Shown piece by piece: positions 8,542 to 16,462 of a stretch of DNA of 25,441 nt; within the stretch, counting starts at the first letter, position 1; each line of letters starts with the position of its first letter. Both the position numbers and the translations under genes were made by a program. The notes under the pieces are model-generated. The model saw nothing but the letters and a program-made list of their open reading frames with translations, made no database searches and was not told the DNA's origin. Source of the stretch: a virus; IMG/VR virus record IMGVR_UViG_3300017772_000110, positions 1-25,441 of that record; one strand, given 5' to 3'.

Positions 8542-8553
8542 AAAAATATTAAA

Positions 8554-9303
8554 ATGGCAATAAACGTAAACACGGTATATACCACAGTTTTGAGTATACT
8601 TAATAAAGAACAAAGAGGATACTTAACACCTGATGAGTTTAACAAAATAGCTACTCAAGTTCAATTAGAAATATTTGAAAGCTTTTTTGAAGATTATAAC
8701 CAATACATACGTATGCCAAAAACAAGTGTGGAGTTCGCGTCTAGAATGGATCACATAATGGAAGAGTTTCAAGTGTTTGAAAAAACAGAGTTTGCAGATA
8801 ACACTACTCCACCAACTTCTAATGTTTACGATCAACCAGCTGACCTACATAGATTTGGTTCTGCAACTTGGAATAAAGGTACAAACTCTCCACCTATAGA
8901 GATAGTAAGTAACAGAGATTACAATGAATTAAAACTATCTCCTTTAACACATCCTACAAATAATTTTCCTGTTGCTAAATACCAACAAGATAAGCTAATA
9001 GTATTTCCAAGTCCAACAGTTTTTTCTAATACAGATGTGACTTTTAATTACATGAGAAAACCTTTAGATGTTGTTTGGGCTTATAGTTTAGGATCATTAG
9101 GACAATATGTATACGAACCTACCAATACTGGTACTGGCGTTATTCCAACTACTGGATCTGTTAATTTTGAAATAAGTGAAAGTCAACAAACTGAAGTTAT
9201 TTTATCTATATTAAAATATTCTGGTATTGTTATAAGAGATCCACAAATAATTCAAGCAGCTGCTCAAGAACTACAGCAAGAAGAAATAAATTCTAAAAGA
9301 TAA
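8554..9303 (+). CDS. Probable ring/adaptor tail protein
   Basis: A 249-aa protein that opens the tail-gene run after the second terminator. Its N-terminal half is helical: YTTVLSILNKEQRGYLTPDE, then FNKIATQVQLEIFESFFEDY (residues about 9-48). A mixed region follows with YDQPADLHRFGSATW, and a helical C-terminus contains QTEVILSILKYSGIVIRDPQ. The block 'NKEQRGYLTPDEFN...QLEIFESFF' is one I associate with the protein following the capsid genes in marine and crAss-like podoviruses, where ring proteins connect portal and tail. The next gene starts 6 bases after the stop. Structural role is likely; the exact ring is not determined. Confidence 0.7.
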   Translation: MAINVNTVYTTVLSILNKEQRGYLTPDEFNKIATQVQLEIFESFFEDYNQYIRMPKTSVEFASRMDHIMEEFQVFEKTEFADNTTPPTSNVYDQPADLHRFGSATWNKGTNSPPIEIVSNRDYNELKLSPLTHPTNNFPVAKYQQDKLIVFPSPTVFSNTDVTFNYMRKPLDVVWAYSLGSLGQYVYEPTNTGTGVIPTTGSVNFEISESQQTEVILSILKYSGIVIRDPQIIQAAAQELQQEEINSKR

Positions 9304-9309
9304 TAAAAC

Positions 9310-10434
9310 ATGGGATTAATAAACGAAACTAATGCTCAATATTATGCTGGTCAACAAGCTTTTACTAATTCCACAAGTCTTGGTCCTTATACTTGGACTG
9401 GTGACACATTATTAGCTACTTTACCAAAGCCTAATTTTAAAGTATTAAAAAATGGTACAGAGCTAACGTTAACTATTGACTACAATATTGATGGTAATTC
9501 AATTACGCTAGTAGCTGCACCTATTACAACCGATGTTATAGTTATACAGCTGTTAGAGCAGTCTATATGGGATAATTATGGTAGCTATGCTTACACTAGT
9601 TTAATAGACATCGTAAATAACTTCATGGTTGCCTATGTTGGTTTAGATAAAATCATACCAAGAGCTAAAAGATCAGATGTTATATTTCACGCTAAAAGAG
9701 GTTTACAAGAATTTAGTTATGATACTTTAAAATCTGTTAACTCACAAGAACTTACAATACCACCAAGTTTATCTTTAGCAATACCTCAAGACTATGTTAA
9801 TTATGTTCAATTATCTTGGGTGGATTCATCTGGTGTTAAACATATTATATACCCAACTACTTTAACTAGTAATCCTACACAACCATTATTGCAGAATACA
9901 GATGGAATACCTGAGCAAGATAACACTGGTGAAAATCTAGAGTCACAACAAGCTAAAACAGACGCTAGATGGGCTAGTAACAATAATCTAAACATTACAG
10001 GGCAACTAACAGATGAAATATTTGATCAAGCTAATGTATATGATTGGTCTTGGTGGAAAATGGCTTATGGTGAAAGATATGGTTTAGAACCTCAAGTATC
10101 TCAGAAAAATGGTTGGTTTACTATAAATGAAAGAGAAGGTAAGTTTAGTTTTTCTAGTGGTTTGGCAAATCAATTGATTATATTAGAGTACATCTCTGAT
10201 GGCTTAGCCTATGATTCTAATACAAAAGTACCTAAGATGGCAGAAGAAGCGCTATATGCTCATATAATGCATTCTATGGTAGCTTCTAGAGCTAATTTCC
10301 CTGAGTACATAGTTCAAAGATACAAGAGAGAAAGATCAGCTAAATTAAGAAATGCTAAAATAAGATTAAGTAATATTAAACTTGAAGAGTTTGCTCAAGT
10401 AATGCGTGGCAAATCTAAATGGATTAAACATTAA
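9310..10434 (+). CDS. Probable tail ring/connector protein
   Basis: A 374-aa protein between the 249-aa ring candidate and the 1199-aa tail protein. The first ~90 residues look like a beta domain (TLLATLPKPNFKVLKNGTEL with DYNIDGNSITLV), typical of small receptor or stem modules. Next come VIFHAKRGLQEFSYDTLKSV (from about residue 125) and LSLAIPQDYVNYVQLSWVDS. The C-terminal part holds VYDWSWWKMAYGERYGL, GWFTINEREG and a basic helical end (RYKRERSAKLRNAKIRLS). These blocks resemble a conserved tail protein of uncultured marine phages that I group with crAss-like ring proteins. The downstream gene starts 2 bases after the stop, so the two are probably co-translated. The assignment is by memory and context. 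Confidence 0.7.
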   Translation: MGLINETNAQYYAGQQAFTNSTSLGPYTWTGDTLLATLPKPNFKVLKNGTELTLTIDYNIDGNSITLVAAPITTDVIVIQLLEQSIWDNYGSYAYTSLIDIVNNFMVAYVGLDKIIPRAKRSDVIFHAKRGLQEFSYDTLKSVNSQELTIPPSLSLAIPQDYVNYVQLSWVDSSGVKHIIYPTTLTSNPTQPLLQNTDGIPEQDNTGENLESQQAKTDARWASNNNLNITGQLTDEIFDQANVYDWSWWKMAYGERYGLEPQVSQKNGWFTINEREGKFSFSSGLANQLIILEYISDGLAYDSNTKVPKMAEEALYAHIMHSMVASRANFPEYIVQRYKRERSAKLRNAKIRLSNIKLEEFAQVMRGKSKWIKH

Positions 10435-10436
10435 AG

Positions 10437-13400
10437 ATGGCAGAGGCTAAAAATAATTTTTTACAATCTAAAATGAACAAGGATCTAGACGCTAGACTTG
10501 TTCCCAATGGTCAATATAGAGATGCTCAAAATATTGTAATAAGCAGATCAGAAGGTGATAGCGTAGGTACAGTTCAAAATGTTTTAGGTAATACCGAGTT
10601 AACAAGTTTTGGTTTAACTGACAAACACTTAGAAGTTGTAGGCTATTACGTAGATGAATTAAATGATAGTATATACTTTTTTATAACAAACTATACTGAT
10701 TCATCAGAAGATGGTTTAAGTAATTTCGCATACTCAAGTTCAAAGCATTATATATGTAGTTATAATTCAACAACGAATACTTCTAATATATTAGTGCAAG
10801 GATATTTTCTAAACTTTTCTAAAACTAGTAACATAACTGGGGTTGACATGATAGAAAACGTATTGTTTTTTACTGATAATAGAAACCAGCCTAGAAGAAT
10901 AGATGTAAAAACAGCTAGTTCAAATTCAAGTTATTATAATTCGGAAGACAATATATCAGTTTTAAAATATTATCCATATACTCCAATATCTTTAATAAAA
11001 GAAGAAGTAACTTCTATATCTATAACTGCAGCTGGTAGTGGCTATGGCAGTTTAATACTCCCTTTTGAAGTTCCAGTAAACCAAATGCAAGGCGGTACTG
11101 GAGAAGGTTTAATTGTGACTATAACCTCTGTTAGTTCAGTAACTGGAGGTATAACTGGTATTACAGTAACAAATCCAGGCGTTGGCTATACTAATGGGGA
11201 CGTTGTAACTGTATACCCAAGAGTGGGTGATGGTACTATAACTTTAACAGTTGCAGAATCTTCTACAATGAAAAACAAAACCAATCAATATTTACCACCT
11301 AAAGCTACATCAGGTAGTAATTTGAACCCACATTACGATGTTAATTGGCCAGGTGATAAAGATTACTTAAGGGAAAGATTTGTTAGATTTAGCTATAGAT
11401 TTAGATTTGAAGATGGTGAGTATTCACTAATAGCTCCCTTTACTCAAGCTGCTTTTGTTCCTGAAAATGATGGTTATTTCTTAAGTGAAACCTTTAATCC
11501 TAGAACAGGTGTTTCAATAAGTTTAGATTCAGACGAGCAATATGCTTACACTAGTACTACTAATAGAATAATGCGAAACAACATAAACGAAGTTGGATTA
11601 ATAATCAATTGTCCATCAACTTCATCTTCTTGGGCTAGTTCTGTTTTGGATTTAAAAATAAAAGAAGTAGAATTATTGATAAAAGAATCTGATCAAGCGT
11701 CTATAAAGGTTCTAGATGTCATAGAAAGTAGTGATCTATCTAATGTTAGCATAGACAAGCTTCAATACGATTATCAATCAAGAAAACCAATAAGAACGCT
11801 TCCTGAAAAAGATTATACTAGAGTTTTTGATAAAGCGCCTGTTAGAGCTTTTAGTCTTTCCTGCTCTGGAAATAGAGTTATATACTCTAATTATTACGAC
11901 AAGCATACTAGTCCAGAGACATTAAGTTATAACGTAAACACTGTTGACAAAAACAATTCTCAGTCTATAGAATATCAAAACCACACCTTAAAACAAAATA
12001 GAACGTACCAAGTAGGTATAGTTTTAGCAGATAGGTATGGTAGACAATCAGATGTAATATTATCTGAAGTTGATGACGGAGTTGTACCTGGCTTGGTAGA
12101 CACTTTTAGTGGTTCTACAGTGTACAACAATTATAGAACACCAAGTGATAATAACTTGAATACATCTACTACATCTTGGAATGGTGAAGGTTTAGAAATA
12201 TTATGGAAAAAAGCGATTCCTTCTGTTGTTAATAGCCCAGGTTATCCTGGTTTATACGATTTAACAAATCCACTAGGTTGGTATAGTTGGAAAGTGGTAA
12301 TAAAACAACAAGAACAAGATTATTACAATGTTTACTTGCCTTCTATATTAAATGCCTATCCAAATAATGCTGATAAAGAACTAAATAAGACAGCTCATAT
12401 ATCCTTGTTTTCTGACAATATAAACAAAATTCCTAAAGACTTAACAGACGTTGGCCCTGAAGCTAAGGAATTTAGAAGTTCTGTTAATTTGTTTGGTAGA
12501 GTTACCAACATCAACTTTAATACGAGCCCTGTAACTAATGGTAATGTTCAGTTTTATCCAACACCTACACCTGACTTTGTTAATACTATTGGAACACAAA
12601 AAGATTTAAATATAGGAGCTTCTTCGGTTATCTCTCAAAAAAGTGCAACAGCAGTAGCTAGCGGTGATAATACAGATACTTTAATTGCTGAAGGAAATTT
12701 TAGATCTGATTCTATTATTGGACAAAGAGTTAGTGTTACAGCTAATGACGGAACTGTTATATTTAACAATAGACAATTAACATATTATGTTGCTAAAGCT
12801 GGAATTAATGGTTCTCAAGATGCTGTGATCAAGTTTAGTCCACCGTATACTAACAACACGGGTGGTTCTATAACCCTTGATCAAGTATCTTTAAATTCAT
12901 CTCCTTTTTACAATGCTGAAAACAATCCATTAATAGGTAGAATATCAACAACACCTTCAGGATTCAATACTTCTCCATCTCCAAATATAGGTGAACCAGT
13001 TGACTTTAATGATAGTTCATCTTCGACTGATGACTCTTATTTTCCTATCAATCTAGCTGTTTACGAAACTAAACCAATTTTTTCTAATTTAGAAATATTT
13101 TGGGAAACGCCTACTTCAGGTTTAGTAAGCGTTTTAAATACTGATATAACAACGGGAGATAGCGATACGCCTTATGGGTACTCTGATCCATCAATAGCTT
13201 GGTTTGAAAATGAGGGTGTTTCATCTTTTGTGACTAATAACATATATCCTACTGATTTTGCCGGAAATAATATAGTAAGTCCAGATGCTTCTTTTGAACT
13301 AAACTCTGTTGTTATAAATCCTGGAAATACGACCGTAAACAACCTGTTTGAACTGTTTAATAATGGTAATGGTAGTTTTGTTATAAAAACAAAAAACAAT

Positions 13401-14036
13401 CCAGGCGTTGAAGATGTTTACTATGGTCAAGACGAGGCTTTAGGATTTAATCAATATACTTTTACGGTTACTTGTATCGTAAACTACAGGACAATAACAG
13501 CTAGTTTTACCGGTGGCTTGTCTAATATAGTTCCTAGCTGGACTTATAACACTATACCAACAACAACTTTTAGCTGGGGTGATCTCGCTAATGTCAACAA
13601 CAGTGGTCCTATGCAAGGTGATATGTATTACTTAGGTAGTTTATTGACATATGGCAACCTAAGAACTAATATTGAATTTACCGGTAACACCAATGGTAAT
13701 CCTACTAATGGTTCTGTTATTAGTCCAAATAATTCTAATCAAACTAGAGAGCTTTCTATAAGTAATTTAACAGCTACATTTGTCTCAGGTGATCAACAGA
13801 ATTTTAATGGAGTTATACAGCCTGGTCCAGCGAGAATAGATAATGGGACTACTAATGGAGATTTAGATCCAAACGATAATTCAATAACTGGATTAGGTGT
13901 ATATATACACTATAGCTCTTTAGGAGCACCACAGGGTGGTGGTGGTTCAACCGCTAAGTATGATATTAATTTTAAATTATACGATGGAGGTGGTCTTTTC
14001 ACAGAGTATACCGTTAGAGCTGAGTTAGCTAATTAA
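10437..14036 (+). CDS. Large tail 'muzzle/stabilization'-type protein
   Basis: A 1199-aa tail protein. The N-terminal block KMNKDLDARLVPNGQYRDAQ (residues 13-32), followed by SEGDSVGTVQNVLGN, is a hallmark of the long protein annotated as 'stabilization' or muzzle protein in crAss-like and marine podoviruses. Further family-like blocks are ENVLFFTDNRNQPRRIDVKT, RERFVRFSYRFRFEDGEYSL, RTYQVGIVLADRYGRQSDVI and NLEIFWETPTSGLVSVLN. Residues about 192-277 are a Gly/Thr/Val-rich beta repeat that interrupts the conserved sequence. Residues from about 930 to the end are Asn/Ser/Thr/Gly-rich and look like variable Ig-like beta domains. It probably forms the distal nozzle of the short tail. The next gene, 9 bases on, resembles the rest of the same protein in relatives. 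Confidence 0.75.
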   Translation: MAEAKNNFLQSKMNKDLDARLVPNGQYRDAQNIVISRSEGDSVGTVQNVLGNTELTSFGLTDKHLEVVGYYVDELNDSIYFFITNYTDSSEDGLSNFAYSSSKHYICSYNSTTNTSNILVQGYFLNFSKTSNITGVDMIENVLFFTDNRNQPRRIDVKTASSNSSYYNSEDNISVLKYYPYTPISLIKEEVTSISITAAGSGYGSLILPFEVPVNQMQGGTGEGLIVTITSVSSVTGGITGITVTNPGVGYTNGDVVTVYPRVGDGTITLTVAESSTMKNKTNQYLPPKATSGSNLNPHYDVNWPGDKDYLRERFVRFSYRFRFEDGEYSLIAPFTQAAFVPENDGYFLSETFNPRTGVSISLDSDEQYAYTSTTNRIMRNNINEVGLIINCPSTSSSWASSVLDLKIKEVELLIKESDQASIKVLDVIESSDLSNVSIDKLQYDYQSRKPIRTLPEKDYTRVFDKAPVRAFSLSCSGNRVIYSNYYDKHTSPETLSYNVNTVDKNNSQSIEYQNHTLKQNRTYQVGIVLADRYGRQSDVILSEVDDGVVPGLVDTFSGSTVYNNYRTPSDNNLNTSTTSWNGEGLEILWKKAIPSVVNSPGYPGLYDLTNPLGWYSWKVVIKQQEQDYYNVYLPSILNAYPNNADKELNKTAHISLFSDNINKIPKDLTDVGPEAKEFRSSVNLFGRVTNINFNTSPVTNGNVQFYPTPTPDFVNTIGTQKDLNIGASSVISQKSATAVASGDNTDTLIAEGNFRSDSIIGQRVSVTANDGTVIFNNRQLTYYVAKAGINGSQDAVIKFSPPYTNNTGGSITLDQVSLNSSPFYNAENNPLIGRISTTPSGFNTSPSPNIGEPVDFNDSSSSTDDSYFPINLAVYETKPIFSNLEIFWETPTSGLVSVLNTDITTGDSDTPYGYSDPSIAWFENEGVSSFVTNNIYPTDFAGNNIVSPDASFELNSVVINPGNTTVNNLFELFNNGNGSFVIKTKNNPGVEDVYYGQDEALGFNQYTFTVTCIVNYRTITASFTGGLSNIVPSWTYNTIPTTTFSWGDLANVNNSGPMQGDMYYLGSLLTYGNLRTNIEFTGNTNGNPTNGSVISPNNSNQTRELSISNLTATFVSGDQQNFNGVIQPGPARIDNGTTNGDLDPNDNSITGLGVYIHYSSLGAPQGGGGSTAKYDINFKLYDGGGLFTEYTVRAELAN

Positions 14037-14045
14037 TAAAAATAT

Positions 14046-15734
14046 ATGTCAACTATAACAAAAATATCTTACTACAACACTTTTTGGAATAAAAAAGTAG
14101 TAACTCAAGGCCCTGCTTCAGCGCCGGGATTAGTTTCGTATTGGCCTGGATTACCGTGGAACCCAGCTGGATACCCAACGTATCCTAACGATATGACTAT
14201 AGTAGCTAGCGATTATGAAAGGAACTGGATGATAGAAGAATCTAGAATAGTAGGAGGATATAATAACACCACTACAGATCTAGGTGTTAGAGCTTATATA
14301 AATGAAGAGACAATAGATCAAAGACATAGATTTAATAGCTTAATATATTCTGGAGTCTACAATGCTAACACAGGTGTTAATAGCACTAATGTGTTTAGTG
14401 TTTCTGAAAATATCAGCAAATCAATAGATCCTTCTTATGGCGAAATAAAAAGAACAGTATCTTACGACACAAATTTAATAATTTTACAAGAAAGCAAAGT
14501 AAGTCAAAGTTTAATTGACAAGGACACAATATACACTTCTGAAGATGGCACGGCAACAAGTCCTCCTGGAACAGTATTAGGTCAAACAATACCTTATGTT
14601 GGAGAGTTTGGAATTGGCAATAATCCTGAAAGTTTTGCTGACTTTGGAATGAGAAAGTATTTTGCAGATCCTTATAGAGGATCTATTTTAAGACTTTCTA
14701 GAGATGGTTTAACAGAAATATCTCAAAATGGTATGACAGATTATTTTAGAGATGAACTTGAAAAATTATCTAATGGAGTTAAATCTTATGTGGTTGAAAA
14801 CACTACTAACACCACTGGAACCGTCAACGCTATAGTTCCTATAAGTGATCCTAAGGATATAGAAATAGGTATGAACATAGAAATAAATAATCTTCAAACT
14901 AATTCTTTTGTCACTGATGTGTCTTATGTTTCGCCTTTCAGTATAACTCTTTCAAGTAACATAACTTTAACTGGAGTTAGTGATTTAAGATTTGTAACAA
15001 GAGTTAAAGACAAAATAGTAGGAGGTTGGGATATATATGATAGACAATATAGTTTGTCTATGCAAAAGAAACCCCAAAGTCCTAATGAAGAAATGGCTTA
15101 TCAAACATTGTCTTTTGATGAATCTGTTAAAGGTTGGACTAGTTTATATACTTACAACCCATCAAACTCTTTTAGTTTAAAAAACTCTTATTATACAACT
15201 TTTAATGGTGGTTTATGGAAACATTATGATGAAAGTGTGATTAATAATAGAGGGACTTTTTACAATACTCATAATAGCTCTTTTGTTGATTTTATATTTA
15301 ACACTTCTCCATCTGCTAAAAAAGTTTTTCAAACAGTGAATTATGAAGGAGATAATGGGTATCAAGTTAATTATTTTAAGTCAGACTTGCAGCAGACAGA
15401 TCCTGATGTTCCACTAGCTTCGCCTTCAACTTACTTAACTAGCAATAGTTACCAAGATACTTCGGTTCAAGTTTATAGTTATGATCAAGGATTGTATACT
15501 GATACTATAACTGGACAACCTAAAAGAGCTGGTTTTAGTAGAAAAGAAAATTTATACGTGGCAAATTTAATAAATAATAGTTTAGCTAGACCTAATGAAA
15601 TTATATTTGGTAATTTTATGAGTGGTATAAAAGGTTACTTTGCTAGAGTGAAAATATCAACAGATAACTATACTGACGTCGGAGGTTTAAAAGAAATATG
15701 GTCTGTAGGTAGTAAATTTGTTCAATCATCTTAA
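14046..15734 (+). CDS. Tail protein resembling the C-terminal part of muzzle proteins
   Basis: A 562-aa protein 9 bases after the 1199-aa tail gene. Recognisable blocks include NWMIEESRIVGGYNNTTTDL (residues about 59-78), HRFNSLIYSGVYNANTGVN, DTNLIILQESKVSQSLIDKD, YRGSILRLSRDGLTEISQNG and, at the end, GNFMSGIKGYFARVKIST. In relatives I recall, these blocks occur downstream of the 'NKDLDARLVPNGQYRDA' portion, in the same long protein or in the neighbouring gene. They are therefore probably parts of one tail machine. The sequence is beta-rich throughout, with no transmembrane helix or enzyme motif. The ATG at 14046 follows the A-rich leader TAATAAAAATAT. The tail role is well supported by context; the split-gene view is inference. 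Confidence 0.7.
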   Translation: MSTITKISYYNTFWNKKVVTQGPASAPGLVSYWPGLPWNPAGYPTYPNDMTIVASDYERNWMIEESRIVGGYNNTTTDLGVRAYINEETIDQRHRFNSLIYSGVYNANTGVNSTNVFSVSENISKSIDPSYGEIKRTVSYDTNLIILQESKVSQSLIDKDTIYTSEDGTATSPPGTVLGQTIPYVGEFGIGNNPESFADFGMRKYFADPYRGSILRLSRDGLTEISQNGMTDYFRDELEKLSNGVKSYVVENTTNTTGTVNAIVPISDPKDIEIGMNIEINNLQTNSFVTDVSYVSPFSITLSSNITLTGVSDLRFVTRVKDKIVGGWDIYDRQYSLSMQKKPQSPNEEMAYQTLSFDESVKGWTSLYTYNPSNSFSLKNSYYTTFNGGLWKHYDESVINNRGTFYNTHNSSFVDFIFNTSPSAKKVFQTVNYEGDNGYQVNYFKSDLQQTDPDVPLASPSTYLTSNSYQDTSVQVYSYDQGLYTDTITGQPKRAGFSRKENLYVANLINNSLARPNEIIFGNFMSGIKGYFARVKISTDNYTDVGGLKEIWSVGSKFVQSS

Positions 15735-15744
15735 AAATAAAAAC

Positions 15745-16440
15745 ATGTTATTAGAAATATTTCAAACAATTATAATAGAACCTGCTCAAGGTGTTATACC
15801 TGCTTTAATGATTGCTGGTGTAGCAATGCAAGGTGTAAACGCTGCTTTTGCTATGGGATCTGCAAATGCTATGAATTCAAATATAGAATCATTAAATGAC
15901 GACATAACAAACTTAGCTAATGCTAGACAAGAAATACCAGATTTTAGTGAAAGTATTAAAGATTTATCAGGAGGATTAAAAAATCCATATGCTAGTTTAG
16001 GCGTCGCTACAGGAGCTGCTAAAATACAAATGGAGCAAACAGATATAGCTTTAGCAAATACACTAGATGCCATGCAAGCTGGAGGTATGGGCGCTGGTGG
16101 AGCCACTGCTTTAGCACAAGCTGCTTCTAGAAGTAAGCAAAATGTAGCAGCTAATATAGAACAGCAGGAAGCTTCTAATGAAAAATTAAGAGCTCAAGGA
16201 GAACAACAACTACAGCAACAAGTTATGGCTGAAAAAGTAAGAGTACAGCAAGGTCAATTAGCCGCGGATCAATTCGCTTTTAATGCTATTGAAGAAAGAG
16301 AGAAAACAGATCTAGATAGAGCTCAAGCACTTCATGATAATGCTTTAGCTCAGCAAATGGAATATAAGAGTGCTGGTTTACAGGCTATGGGAGCTTTCAC
16401 TGGAAGCATGGTAGAATTAGGCGCAACGTTAGGTGATTAA
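15745..16440 (+). CDS. Probable internal virion (cargo/DNA-transfer) protein
   Basis: A 231-aa protein starting at ATG 15745 (MLLEIFQTII). An upstream in-frame TTG at 15718 would overlap the previous gene and is unlikely. Residues 4-35 are strongly apolar, with a helix such as GVIPALMIAGVAMQGVNAAF that could span or insert into a membrane. The rest is alanine-rich, low-aromatic helical sequence, including GGMGAGGATALAQAASRSKQ and a Gln/Glu/Ala coiled coil to the end. This architecture is typical of small ejected proteins of podoviruses (T7 gp14 or P22 gp7/gp16 class). Position just before two larger candidate internal proteins fits. The exact homology is not shown. Confidence 0.68.
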   Translation: MLLEIFQTIIIEPAQGVIPALMIAGVAMQGVNAAFAMGSANAMNSNIESLNDDITNLANARQEIPDFSESIKDLSGGLKNPYASLGVATGAAKIQMEQTDIALANTLDAMQAGGMGAGGATALAQAASRSKQNVAANIEQQEASNEKLRAQGEQQLQQQVMAEKVRVQQGQLAADQFAFNAIEEREKTDLDRAQALHDNALAQQMEYKSAGLQAMGAFTGSMVELGATLGD

Positions 16441-16462
16441 AATAATAATAAAAATAAATTAA

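Noticed and set aside
15718-15744. TTG start for the 231-aa internal protein, adding nine residues
   Set aside because: It would overlap the preceding gene; ATG 15745 has an A-rich leader like all the neighbours.
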